From NCBI GenBank assembly GCA_030754395.1, contig JASMAJ010000003.1, positions 1 to 16,435 on the forward strand: DNA of 16,435 nt, read 5' to 3'. A program made the position numbers and the translations under genes. Shown here in pieces: positions 6,746 through 14,351 of this stretch (position 1 is its first letter; every line of letters begins with the position of its first letter). Origin of the DNA: Candidatus Thalassarchaeaceae archaeon (GTDB lineage Archaea; Thermoplasmatota; Poseidoniia; Poseidoniales; Thalassarchaeaceae). The notes beneath the pieces are model-generated. The model made no database searches. It was not told the DNA's origin and saw nothing but the letters and a program-made list of their open reading frames with translations.

Positions 6746-7565
6746 GACGGATGGCGCACTGCCCGCAGGGCTCTGGTTGATTGGCCTTGGACCTGGTGAT
6801 TTGGGCTTGATGACCGCTGATGCAATAGAGCATGCCAGAGCCTGTGAATATCGATTCTTGGAAGGATATACGGCAACTCTTCCAGAAGACCAAGAACTGC
6901 TATTGGAAAGTGTGATTGGGCCATGGGAAAGAGCCATGCGACCTATGGTTGAAAAACCAGACAAAATCCTTTCAATCGCCAAAGAAAGTTCTGTGGCATT
7001 ATTGGTGGTCGGAGACCCTATGCAAGCTACAACCCACATTGATTTAGAAAGTCATTGTGCCGAGCAGGGGATCGATTATTCAATTATACCTGGCATTTCC
7101 GCAACATCTCTAGCAGTTTCTATTTCGGGTATGCAATCATACCGTTTTGGCAGACAGGTAACTCTGCCTTTTGCTTACGGAGATTACCTACCAACTTCAC
7201 CACTCGAATTGATTGATGCAAATTATACCAACAACCTACACACCTTGGTATTGTTAGATTTGGACCCAACAGGGATGGGTGTAGATACTCCTCAACCTAT
7301 GATGCCTTCTCAAGCAGTAAATTTATTGCAAAAAATGTTTGAAAAATTAGTAGAAAAGGAAGGAAGTGTGCGTGAAAGCATGACGGTGCCTATTGTTGAG
7401 TGGGATGGGATTCTACTAAGTGATTTGGGAACTCATGAACAACGAGTAGTTTCAGGAGATTTACAAGATATTGCCACAATTGAAGGAGGACGGATTCATT
7501 GTCTGATTATTCCGGCCGAATTCACCGGAATGGAAAGAGAAGCCTATGAGCGCAGGCGAGGCTAA
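6744..7565 (+). CDS. dph5: Diphthine synthase (diphthamide biosynthesis methyltransferase)
   Basis: A 273-residue SAM-dependent methyltransferase that trimethylates the 3-amino-3-carboxypropyl group on the modified histidine of elongation factor 2, the second step of diphthamide synthesis. The family pattern is clear: WLIGLGPGD (11-19), EYRFLEGYT (35-43), VVGDPMQATTH (88-98, the SAM-binding GDPxxATTH signature) and SYRFGRQVTLPF (132-143). The reading frame is open further upstream to 6606, but that part is antisense to trm5. ATG 6744-6746 places the start 10 residues before the conserved beta strand, which suits the family. No clear Shine-Dalgarno precedes it, so a leaderless message is possible. 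The start codon overlaps the divergent trm5 start. The unrecognised gene at 7596 follows after 30 bases on the same strand. Confidence 0.93.
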   Translation: MTDGALPAGLWLIGLGPGDLGLMTADAIEHARACEYRFLEGYTATLPEDQELLLESVIGPWERAMRPMVEKPDKILSIAKESSVALLVVGDPMQATTHIDLESHCAEQGIDYSIIPGISATSLAVSISGMQSYRFGRQVTLPFAYGDYLPTSPLELIDANYTNNLHTLVLLDLDPTGMGVDTPQPMMPSQAVNLLQKMFEKLVEKEGSVRESMTVPIVEWDGILLSDLGTHEQRVVSGDLQDIATIEGGRIHCLIIPAEFTGMEREAYERRRG

Positions 7566-7595
7566 TCCTCAAGCGTATTACAAGGAGCGAGATGC

Positions 7596-9284
7596 ATGGC
7601 ACGTGGACCAGCCGAGGTCAGTTTCCCGGGCGATAAGAACCGGAAGCGCAAGGTTAGAGTTCGAGGTATCAAGAAAGCCTCTAAAGAAATTCAGCAACGT
7701 TTGGATAAGAATCTAGAGACTCTTCTTGAAGACCCTGAGAGTTTTCTGCCTGAATTCCGTTGTGAATTAGGAAAACCTAGGCGAGATATGGTGGCAATGA
7801 CGCTGCGGAATGTAGATTATGTATCTCAGAAACGTCATGATAGGCGTTGGCTCTCAAAGCGCATGGTGAAGAGACGCGGAGATATTGTCTGTAAGTCTCT
7901 TGCCGGCAGTCTTCTTGCTGCCGGAGAAGAAGACACCTCTACTGTGTCTGTTTACAATAGTCCAATTTACGGCGCATCCAGCTTTATCCGTAGAGGAAAT
8001 GGAAAACAATCACACATGGTTGGAATCCAGAACTTTACTCACTCCAAACTCAGACTGTTGGTATGGGATGATCATGCAAAAGCTGGACATTGGTTCTTCT
8101 CATGGGATGGTGGTTTTGTTTGTTCCGGGATGGAGGCGAAGGCGCCGGAAGAGTGGATTGAAAGTAGTTTGAAAAACTCAAGTGTTACTTTCAATGGAGA
8201 TGATGTTCGTTGGTCTAAAGGACTTGAAAAAGAAATTGTTGTAAATGAACAAATTACAGATTCGGGATGGTTAAAATTAGATTTTGGCAACGTGGTTGTT
8301 GGGCTCTGTAGTTCCTCATTATCAAAGACAAATGATGAACCATTTGTACCATCAATCGCGCTCGGGATGATGCCTCCAAAACTTTCAGCTGTTGTTGACG
8401 CAGAATGGATGTGGAGGCCAAAGGGTTGGCCTGAAGAACTCGAATTACCCGAAGAGGGTAAAGAACGTTTGAACGAAGTAATTCAAGCGTGGATGAATCT
8501 TGCAGTTCCAGATGATAAAATTGCTAGAGCATGTAAGAATGCGATTCTCGGCTCAATAGAAGAGGGATTCATCACTGGCAATTATTGGTTCGCCGATGAT
8601 TCGCGCGACGAACTACTAGCTCACCTCCAAGGAACTGATGATGAGCGAAAGGCATTGGCGGTGATTTTGGATTCATTTGAAAGTGGAGTATATGTTAGAC
8701 GTGATGGAGTTGTTTTGGATTCAGAGAATGATGTGATCCGATTTGATGATTCTTCGTGCCACTCCATCCTGATTGCCTTATGGGAAAAATATGGATTGGA
8801 GGTGCTTGAGGAATTGTTTGGAATCACGGACGAGGAGGCAAGTATGATTCTTAATAGGCAAATCAAAAGAAAACAAGGATTCGGTGCTTTCCTACGTGAA
8901 CTTGGTGAAAATCTGTCTACATCCAAACGTTTGGATAGATTACCTTGGGAATCCGATTCGCTACCAAGTCCACTAAATTTCGCAGAGACTCTTGTCCGTA
9001 GTGCAGTTGAGAATGGTATTGCTTCGACTGTCTCGAAAGCACGTAAAGGAAAGGGATTGGATATGGCAATGGGTTGGGCTTGGCTCAATGTTCATAATAG
9101 AACAGAATCAGATGCTTGGAGATTTGATGAATCTAGCCGTGATAAAGGTGGAGATTGGGTTCCTGCCTTACAGGCTCTATGGGATGCTGCTGAAGATCTA
9201 CTGCTCAAAGATAACTTAGATGCTATTGAAGATTACAAGGCGGCAATGGGCTGGTTAACCGAAGTTACTGGCGTTCAAGTTTGA
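7596..9284 (+). CDS. Uncharacterised 562-residue soluble protein
   Basis: I do not recognise this protein. Start ATG 7596-7598 is supported by a good Shine-Dalgarno AAGGAG (7582-7587) eight bases upstream. The first 100 residues are strongly basic, with Lys/Arg clusters (NRKRKVRVRGIKK at 15-27; QKRHDRRWLSKRMVKRRGD at 78-96), which would suit nucleic-acid or ribosome contact. Residues 115-270 look beta-rich, with many aromatics (LRLLVWDD, HWFFSWDGGFVCSG, WLKLDFGNVVVG). Residues from about 290 onward look mostly helical and acidic. No signal peptide or membrane segment is seen, and I find no Walker, HTH, zinc or nuclease motif. It follows dph5 by 30 bases on the same strand and ends 4 bases from the convergent SDR gene. 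Co-transcription with dph5 hints at a translation-related role, which is inference only. Confidence 0.75.
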   Translation: MARGPAEVSFPGDKNRKRKVRVRGIKKASKEIQQRLDKNLETLLEDPESFLPEFRCELGKPRRDMVAMTLRNVDYVSQKRHDRRWLSKRMVKRRGDIVCKSLAGSLLAAGEEDTSTVSVYNSPIYGASSFIRRGNGKQSHMVGIQNFTHSKLRLLVWDDHAKAGHWFFSWDGGFVCSGMEAKAPEEWIESSLKNSSVTFNGDDVRWSKGLEKEIVVNEQITDSGWLKLDFGNVVVGLCSSSLSKTNDEPFVPSIALGMMPPKLSAVVDAEWMWRPKGWPEELELPEEGKERLNEVIQAWMNLAVPDDKIARACKNAILGSIEEGFITGNYWFADDSRDELLAHLQGTDDERKALAVILDSFESGVYVRRDGVVLDSENDVIRFDDSSCHSILIALWEKYGLEVLEELFGITDEEASMILNRQIKRKQGFGAFLRELGENLSTSKRLDRLPWESDSLPSPLNFAETLVRSAVENGIASTVSKARKGKGLDMAMGWAWLNVHNRTESDAWRFDESSRDKGGDWVPALQALWDAAEDLLLKDNLDAIEDYKAAMGWLTEVTGVQV

Positions 9285-9288
9285 ACAT

Positions 9289-10068
9289 TTATATGCCCTG
9301 TTTTTTAGGTATTAATCGCCCTTCCATTCCACCAGCAACCTCAATGACTTGTCCTGTTATATGACCTGAGATTTCATCAGAAGAAAGTATCACAATTGCA
9401 TTTGCAACATCTTCAGGTGTTGCCAGCTTCTTCAAAGACATTGTTGAGGTAGCTCGTTCTACGAGCCCGTCATCAACGCCTTGTTGGATTTTCTTTGGTG
9501 TTATTGTCCAACCCGGTGCAACTGAATTTACTCTAACACCGCCAATTGTTGCAACGTCATTTTTTAGCGACATCAGAAGACCTGAGGTGATTGCCCCCTT
9601 TGCTGCGGCGTAATCGGAATGACCCGCCTCGCCGTATATTCCTGCTGTCGAGCCCACCATGACGAGTGAGCCGAATTTTTGTTTTGATGCCTGAGCCAAA
9701 AATGCTCGAGCGGTATTCACAGTTAGGTCTAGGTTAGATGAAATTGTGTCTGACCATCTTTCGGCGTCAATTTCCCATAGTGGCCTTGGCGGTGTTGGAT
9801 AATGTCCAGCATTGGCGATGCAAATATCTAAATTTCCAAATTCAGAAACTATCTGACTGATCATTTCTGTCGCTTCAGCTGAATTGCGTAAATCTGCGCT
9901 AATTGCCTTTCCTTGAATTTCATCCGCCAAAGATTCAGCTGTTGATGATGAGTGATAGTGGACAATAACTTTGGCTCCTTCTGAAGAAAAGGCTTTACAA
10001 ATTGCTTGGCCAATCCCTCCAGCTCCTCCTGTGACGAGAACGACTTTGCCATTTATTCCGGTTTCCAT
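9289..10068 (-). CDS. Short-chain dehydrogenase/reductase (SDR, FabG-like)
   Basis: A 259-residue classical SDR. The cofactor motif is TGGAGGIG (13-20), followed by NAG (86-88). The catalytic tetrad is Asn112, Ser140, Tyr153 and Lys157 (SDYAAAK). PGW (about 189-191) is the PG motif after the active site. The HYHSSS stretch after the second beta strand lacks the acidic residue typical of NAD-specific enzymes, which leans toward NADP(H). Substrate cannot be read from sequence; 3-oxoacyl reductase-like and other alcohol or ketone substrates are possible. Start ATG 10066-10068. It is the third gene of a minus-strand series after the PLP enzyme and the LysE-type exporter, 49 bases behind the exporter, and is convergent with the 562-residue gene at a 4-base gap. 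Confidence 0.9.
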   Translation of the reverse strand: METGINGKVVLVTGGAGGIGQAICKAFSSEGAKVIVHYHSSSTAESLADEIQGKAISADLRNSAEATEMISQIVSEFGNLDICIANAGHYPTPPRPLWEIDAERWSDTISSNLDLTVNTARAFLAQASKQKFGSLVMVGSTAGIYGEAGHSDYAAAKGAITSGLLMSLKNDVATIGGVRVNSVAPGWTITPKKIQQGVDDGLVERATSTMSLKKLATPEDVANAIVILSSDEISGHITGQVIEVAGGMEGRLIPKKQGI

Positions 10069-10117
10069 GTGTCTCTGTGAGGGATGTCTGTCTTGAATGC
10101 CTCGCTGAGTTGAGGGG

Positions 10118-10720
10118 TTAATGGGGTAAAGAGATCCATATCGCTACGGCAAAAAGTGAAACGCCCAGAAATCCGTTCAGAATTCTTGCCTTTTCAGGTG
10201 TTGAGAAAATTTTGCTAAGGCCCACCCCAAAGGCTGACCATGTGAGGACAGCGGGGTAACCTGCTGTAGCATTGATGGCGACTAGTGTTGCCTTACTTGC
10301 AAATCCTGTGCCGAATAGAGTGCCCCATGAAGTCATTAAAACTAGAAAATGAACCCATGCCTTTCCATTGACAATTTGTAACATCAATCCTGTTGAAAAT
10401 CCTAATCTTTCGGTTTCTTTGCCTTCTTTTTCCGTTGATGGGGTTTGGAAGGCGATTTTATATCCTAAATATGCAATATATGCAGCTCCAATATATGTCA
10501 ATAAGAGAAAAACTTCTTGATTTTCTTCAATGAATACTGTTGCCATACCAACCACTAATCCAAGCGAGGACCAACCGACAAGCATGCCGAGAGTAAGAGG
10601 AATGCTTGCTCGAAACCCATGTTGTGAGCCGTGGGCCGCACAGAGCATATTGTTTGGGCCTGGAGAAAAACACATTGGAACTATGAATACCAAAAGTGCA
10701 ATCAGGCCCTCGTAATCCAA
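10118..10720 (-). CDS. LysE/RhtB-family amino acid exporter
   Basis: A 200-residue inner-membrane protein with about six hydrophobic segments (near 6-26, 42-64, 70-90, 110-130, 142-168 and 183-198). It carries the family signature FSPGPNNML (18-26) and a later NGKAW (118-122) where many members have NPKAW. The family exports amino acids such as lysine, homoserine, threonine or cysteine; the substrate here cannot be read directly. The start is TTG (10718-10720): the frame hits a stop just upstream and TTG places the N-terminus correctly relative to SPGPNN. Met16 would cut into the first TM segment. It lies 31 bases after the trans-sulfuration enzyme on the same strand, which suggests a sulfur-amino-acid or homoserine-related substrate (inference). 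Confidence 0.88.
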   Translation of the reverse strand: MDYEGLIALLVFIVPMCFSPGPNNMLCAAHGSQHGFRASIPLTLGMLVGWSSLGLVVGMATVFIEENQEVFLLLTYIGAAYIAYLGYKIAFQTPSTEKEGKETERLGFSTGLMLQIVNGKAWVHFLVLMTSWGTLFGTGFASKATLVAINATAGYPAVLTWSAFGVGLSKIFSTPEKARILNGFLGVSLFAVAIWISLPH

Positions 10721-10751
10721 AACATCAACTCATGAAGTCACTTACTCACAT

Positions 10752-11954
10752 TCAAGCAAGGGTTTCGAGGTGAATTTCACTCTGGGCAAGCGCTGTTGAA
10801 ATGTCGTTCCATATGTCTTCGACATCTTCTATGCCTATGCTCATCCTAACATAGCCTGAAACAACTCCGGCCTCATGCCGGACTTCTTCAGGAACAAACA
10901 TGTGACTAGAATTGAATGGGCATTCCACAAGGCTCTCTACGCCACCCAAACTAGTAGCTTCGAAAATCAGATTGAGGGATTTCATGAAATGTAGTGAGGC
11001 GGTATCTCCGCCCTTAACTACGAATCCAAGCATACCAGTTCCCTTTGGAACAATACGCTGTGCAACTTCATAATCTGGGCTACTTGGAAGGCTTGGATGA
11101 TTGACTTGTTCAATCATGGAATGCGCTTCAAGACGCTTTGCAATTTCTGCTGCATTTGAAGTGTGTATTGGCATACGTGCATGTAGTGTCCTCATACCTC
11201 GCTCAAGGAGATAGCACATGTGTGGATCGGCAGCACCGCCGAAGTGTACTTTCTTAGGGAAAATTTGGGCTACCAAATCTTTGCTGCCTACTACAAACCC
11301 TGCAATCAAATCAGAATGGCCGCCTAGGTACTTAGTGGCCGAATGAATTACTAAATCAAATCCATAGTTTATTGGATTGCACGAATAAGGAGATGCAAAA
11401 GTGTTGTCAACAATTGCAATTAAATCGTGCTTCTTAGCAATTGCTATCATTGCTTCAAGATCGCAGACTTTTATCACAGGATTGGTAATTGTCTCAACAT
11501 AGAGAATCTTTGTGTTTGGTTGTATAGCAGCCTCATAGGAAGCAGGGTCGCGCATGTCGGCCATTGTAACCTCGATACCGAATCTAGGCAAGTCTTCAGT
11601 CATTAGACCATAAGTTCCGCCATAGCAATCAGCACTTGCAACCATATGGTCGCCACTGGATAAAAGACCCATTAGAGTGGTTGATATTGCCGCCATACCG
11701 CTAGAGAATGTTTCTCCATCTTCTGCACCTTCAAGCGCTACTATCTTGGAAGCGACCGCTTCCGAATTAATGCTTGAAAGGCGAGAATATAGTGATGTGT
11801 GTTGTGCCCCATCGGCCCAGCCTTGATACCTCTCATCTGTGAGTTGGTATGTTGAAGAAAGGAAGACTGGCGTTACTGCTGCACCATCTACGTTCTGTGT
11901 GCCAGACCAAACTGCTCGGGTTGCAAATTCCTTGTCGGTGTGCTTCTCGTCCAT
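10752..11954 (-). CDS. Trans-sulfuration PLP enzyme (cystathionine gamma-synthase/lyase family)
   Basis: A 400-residue Cys/Met-metabolism PLP-dependent enzyme. The PLP Schiff-base lysine is Lys208 in HSATKYLGGHSD. The PLP-phosphate tyrosine lies in YSR (56-58), and the ring-stacking tyrosine is Tyr111 in CYGGTYG. VDNTFASPY (182-190) holds the PLP-binding Asp. The SLGGVESL block has Glu at the position typical of cystathionine gamma-lyase/synthase rather than methionine gamma-lyase. VRMSIGIED near the C-terminus carries the substrate-carboxylate Arg. Unusually, the YSRxxNPT motif reads YSRLSSINSE, lacking NPT. Lyase, synthase or O-acylhomoserine sulfhydrylase activity cannot be told apart here. 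Start ATG 11952-11954, just downstream of a small hairpin. It leads a series with a LysE-type exporter and an SDR, divergent from an Lrp-type regulator. Confidence 0.92.
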   Translation of the reverse strand: MDEKHTDKEFATRAVWSGTQNVDGAAVTPVFLSSTYQLTDERYQGWADGAQHTSLYSRLSSINSEAVASKIVALEGAEDGETFSSGMAAISTTLMGLLSSGDHMVASADCYGGTYGLMTEDLPRFGIEVTMADMRDPASYEAAIQPNTKILYVETITNPVIKVCDLEAMIAIAKKHDLIAIVDNTFASPYSCNPINYGFDLVIHSATKYLGGHSDLIAGFVVGSKDLVAQIFPKKVHFGGAADPHMCYLLERGMRTLHARMPIHTSNAAEIAKRLEAHSMIEQVNHPSLPSSPDYEVAQRIVPKGTGMLGFVVKGGDTASLHFMKSLNLIFEATSLGGVESLVECPFNSSHMFVPEEVRHEAGVVSGYVRMSIGIEDVEDIWNDISTALAQSEIHLETLA

Positions 11955-11956
11955 GG

Positions 11957-11969
11957 CCCTCGCAGAGGG
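11957..11969 (-). promoter_or_regulatory. 5-bp hairpin immediately before the PLP-enzyme start codon
   Basis: On the minus strand CCCTC-TGC-GAGGG lies two bases before the ATG. The GAGGG arm is also the only Shine-Dalgarno-like stretch near this start, so folding could hide it. The stem is short and the effect is an inference. A TATA-like GCATATCA further upstream (near 11989-11996) is compatible with a short leader containing this hairpin. Confidence 0.35.
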
Positions 11970-12039
11970 TACTATGAAATCAACTGAATGATATGCATGA
12001 AGGAAAAACGTCGAGAAAACGACGGTGTTTCCGGCAATA

Positions 12040-12084
12040 ACCGACTAAATGACGGAAGAAGTTATTTCATACCGTCTAATCGGT
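12040..12084. promoter_or_regulatory. Imperfect inverted repeat flanking a TATA-like stretch; candidate Lrp operator
   Basis: The left arm ACCGACTAAATGACGG (12040-12055) and the right arm ACCGTCTAATCGGT (12071-12084) are inverted copies of ACCGA-x-TA-(gap)-GACGG, differing by one base and a 3-base gap. They flank a 15-base spacer containing GTTATTTCAT. That AT-rich stretch lies about 26 bases before GTG 12090, so transcription could begin at or near that codon, giving a leaderless message. Lrp-type regulators bind such repeats and often repress themselves by blocking the TATA box. The site also lies in the upstream region of the divergent PLP-enzyme gene. Confidence 0.45.
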
Positions 12085-12089
12085 AGCAT

Positions 12090-12560
12090 GTGCCTCTAAG
12101 TGGATTGGACATGAAGGACCAGCGAATAATTGAGCTCCTCTCTGGAGATGCTCGGATGAGTACGCAATCAATCGCGGATCAATTGAATATGCCTCGAGTA
12201 ACTGCTCATGATAGAATTAGGAGGTTGCAAGAACGGGGTATTGTTCGGAGATTTACTGTCGATATTGATGCAGGAGTTGTTGGGTCGCCGCTCAATGGCT
12301 TTATTCTAGCAAATTGGCAAGGAGAGAGGGGGTTGACAGACAGGAGGATGGTGGCCCAAGAGATATGTGAATTATCATTTGTCAAGAGTTGTCACATTGT
12401 TACAGGACAGTGGGATTTCATAATACAAGTCGTGGCTAAAGATATGGAAGATCTTGGAGATGCAATACTCGATCGGTTGTCTGGTATTGAAGGAATGGGT
12501 CACACTCGGACTATGGTTTCATTCTATGATTACGGGGGGCCCGCTGAGGCCTTATCTTGA
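12090..12560 (+). CDS. Lrp/AsnC-family transcriptional regulator
   Basis: A 156-residue regulator. The N-terminal winged HTH covers about residues 6-55: LDMKDQRIIELLSGDARMS is the family opening LDxxDxxILxxLxxDxR, followed by a recognition helix near MPRVTAHDRIRRLQERGIV. The C-terminal RAM/AsnC ligand domain (about 68-146) contains VTGQWDF (104-110), matching the G-x-(Y/W)-D effector-pocket motif. Such proteins form octamers or dimers and sense amino acids. The start is taken as GTG 12090-12092, which keeps the conserved Leu-Asp. ATG 12111-12113 is the alternative and would lose them. It is divergent from the trans-sulfuration / exporter genes and probably controls them and itself through the repeat at 12040-12084 (inference). 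It ends 4 bases from the convergent cutA. Confidence 0.92.
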   Translation: MPLSGLDMKDQRIIELLSGDARMSTQSIADQLNMPRVTAHDRIRRLQERGIVRRFTVDIDAGVVGSPLNGFILANWQGERGLTDRRMVAQEICELSFVKSCHIVTGQWDFIIQVVAKDMEDLGDAILDRLSGIEGMGHTRTMVSFYDYGGPAEALS

Positions 12561-12564
12561 CCGT

Positions 12565-12879
12565 TCAGGAATTGGCCCATTCTGCATATTCAGAAGTGGT
12601 TTCAGCGGCAAATGCGATAATCATCGGTACGTCGTAGGGGTGTTCTGAAGTTATTATTGAGATTAAGTGGTCCTTCTTTGAAAATGTAGTCTTGAATTGA
12701 ATTCGCCATTCCTCAGCACTCTGAACTTCATCTTCCCACTTGAACATGGATGTGATTGAATGGCGTTGGGCGCAAGCTGCTAAATCTTGGGAAATAATGT
12801 TGTAACACCACTCGCCAACAAGGGGCTCCAACCACTCAATTGGTAGTGTGGTTTGCACTACCCATACTTCGTCCGCCAT
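12565..12879 (-). CDS. cutA: CutA1 family divalent-cation tolerance protein
   Basis: A 104-residue CutA1-type protein, a small stable trimer with a ferredoxin-like, PII-like fold, linked by name to copper tolerance but of uncertain function. Family features are an N-terminal beta strand WVVQTTLP, LAACAQ (33-38, family LAACVN), SMFKWEDEV (44-52, family SxYxWxGxV), and HPYDVPMII (80-88, almost invariant HPYEVPEII). A C-terminal Y-x-x-W closes the protein. Start ATG 12877-12879 is chosen because it fits the family length; an in-frame GTG at 12889-12891 would add four residues (MRQD). It is convergent with the Lrp gene (4-base gap) and diverges from the reductase gene across 47 bases, so their promoters must overlap. 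Confidence 0.9.
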   Translation of the reverse strand: MADEVWVVQTTLPIEWLEPLVGEWCYNIISQDLAACAQRHSITSMFKWEDEVQSAEEWRIQFKTTFSKKDHLISIITSEHPYDVPMIIAFAAETTSEYAEWANS

Positions 12880-12926
12880 ATCCTGCCGCACGCATACAAG
12901 GCAATCAATTCGATGGTGAAGTTTGA

Positions 12927-14342
12927 ATGCCTGACGTCACTCGACGGTTCTGCGGTGCTGCGGTGGTCGACTACACACAACCCATCGATACAGGTGAAAT
13001 TCCTGAATCTGGGTCTCACTTTGATGTCATTGTAGTTGGAGGAGGGCCGGGGGGTTCTGCTGCCGCGGCATACAATGCAATGAACGGTTGCAAGGTGCTT
13101 TTGATAGAAAAAGAAGTTTGGCCTAGAGACAAAATTTGTGGAGATGCTGTCGGTGGTAAATCGCTCTCTCATGCTAAGGAACTTGGCGTACTAGAGTTGG
13201 TAGACAACTCTCCTCACTATGTCGTGGATTCGATTGTTTTCGGTAGTGCTAATGGTTCGGAAGTGCGTGTAATGTTGCCTAAGGAGGCTTACGAAGCTAA
13301 AGGTCTGCAATCAGGATATGCACTTCCTCGAAAACAATTTGACTTCTTCATGTTCCACAGGTGTCAAGAAATAGTTCGTGAGAATGGTGGAGTGGTAATT
13401 CAAGGATTTACTGTTCTTGATGTTATACACGAAGGTACGGGTGATGATGAAAAAATCACAGGAGTTAGTGGTAAGTTCGGTGGCAAGCGTGGTGCTGGTG
13501 ATGATTTTGAATTCTCAGCTAATCTAACAATAGGGGCAGGAGGCTACAACTGCCCAGTGTCACGAAAAATCACAATCGACATGCACGGAGAGGATCACAA
13601 TGATCCTAATCACTTCTGTGGAGGATATAGAGAATATTGGGAAAATGTAGGTGGCCTGGAGGGTAATGATGGTCCGATTGAAATTCACTTTATCGATGAG
13701 GTTCTTCCAGGTTATTTCTGGCTCTTCCCTGTTCGAGATGGTCTAGTAAATGTGGGAATTGGTATGTTGATTTCAGAACAACGGAAGTTGAAAGCAAATC
13801 GAAAGAAGTCTCTCAAGAAGGTCCAAGAATGGGTTATCAAAGAACATCCGAGATTCAAAGAACGATTCGCTTCGGCAAATATGGTTGAAGGGTCTGGTAA
13901 GGGGTGGCAACTACCATTCGGCTCGCCTCGCAAAAAGGCCCCTTCATTTCAACCGAGACGGAATGCAATGGCGGGCGCAATGACTGTTGGCGATGCTGCT
14001 AGTTTGGTTGATCCTTTCAGTGGAGAAGGTGTTGGAAATGCACTTCTCTCGGCTAAACTAACAAGTGAACATTTCAACAAAGATTCACATTCACAGGGAT
14101 TTCCTGCAGATGCTGCTATTGCCTACATGGAAAATCTCTGGGATATATTGGGTAAAGAATTGACGAATTCAACAAAACTACAGAAATTGATGAAATGGAA
14201 GAGATTGAGTAATTGGTTCGTCAAGAGGGCATCGAAGAAGCCGGAGATTGGTGAAATGATGTCGGAAATGATTGCAAGTAAAGACACGCAAGAGATGCTT
14301 TGGAATCCTTGGTTCCTGTTCAAGACAATTGTATTACCTTGA
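12927..14342 (+). CDS. Geranylgeranyl reductase-family flavoprotein
   Basis: A 471-residue FAD-dependent oxidoreductase of the archaeal geranylgeranyl reductase family, which saturates isoprenoid double bonds of membrane lipids or their precursors. Visible motifs: FAD Rossmann VIVVGGGPGGSAAA (34-47) with the ribose-binding Glu61, the family PRDKICGDAVGG (66-77, Cys71), PGYFWLFP (261-268, the YxWxFP substrate-site motif) and GDAASLVDPFSGEGVGNAL (355-373, the second FAD motif). Residues 1-31 form an extension ahead of the Rossmann strand that most members lack. ATG 12927-12929 is nonetheless supported by GGTGAA (12915-12920), a good Shine-Dalgarno. The exact lipid substrate is unproven. The HAD phosphatase gene begins 9 bases after its stop, and that gene's ribosome site overlaps this stop codon. 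Confidence 0.9.
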   Translation: MPDVTRRFCGAAVVDYTQPIDTGEIPESGSHFDVIVVGGGPGGSAAAAYNAMNGCKVLLIEKEVWPRDKICGDAVGGKSLSHAKELGVLELVDNSPHYVVDSIVFGSANGSEVRVMLPKEAYEAKGLQSGYALPRKQFDFFMFHRCQEIVRENGGVVIQGFTVLDVIHEGTGDDEKITGVSGKFGGKRGAGDDFEFSANLTIGAGGYNCPVSRKITIDMHGEDHNDPNHFCGGYREYWENVGGLEGNDGPIEIHFIDEVLPGYFWLFPVRDGLVNVGIGMLISEQRKLKANRKKSLKKVQEWVIKEHPRFKERFASANMVEGSGKGWQLPFGSPRKKAPSFQPRRNAMAGAMTVGDAASLVDPFSGEGVGNALLSAKLTSEHFNKDSHSQGFPADAAIAYMENLWDILGKELTNSTKLQKLMKWKRLSNWFVKRASKKPEIGEMMSEMIASKDTQEMLWNPWFLFKTIVLP

Positions 14343-14351
14343 GGTGAAAAT

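Noticed and set aside
6746..7039. Upstream extension of the trm5 reading frame to 7039
   Set aside because: It is antisense to conserved Dph5 sequence including the GDPMQATTH region, and the translated residues do not resemble Trm5.
8621..9088. 155-codon minus-strand open frame inside the 562-residue gene
   Set aside because: Low-complexity Ser-rich translation, antisense to a gene with a strong ribosome site and consistent coding character; a shadow frame.
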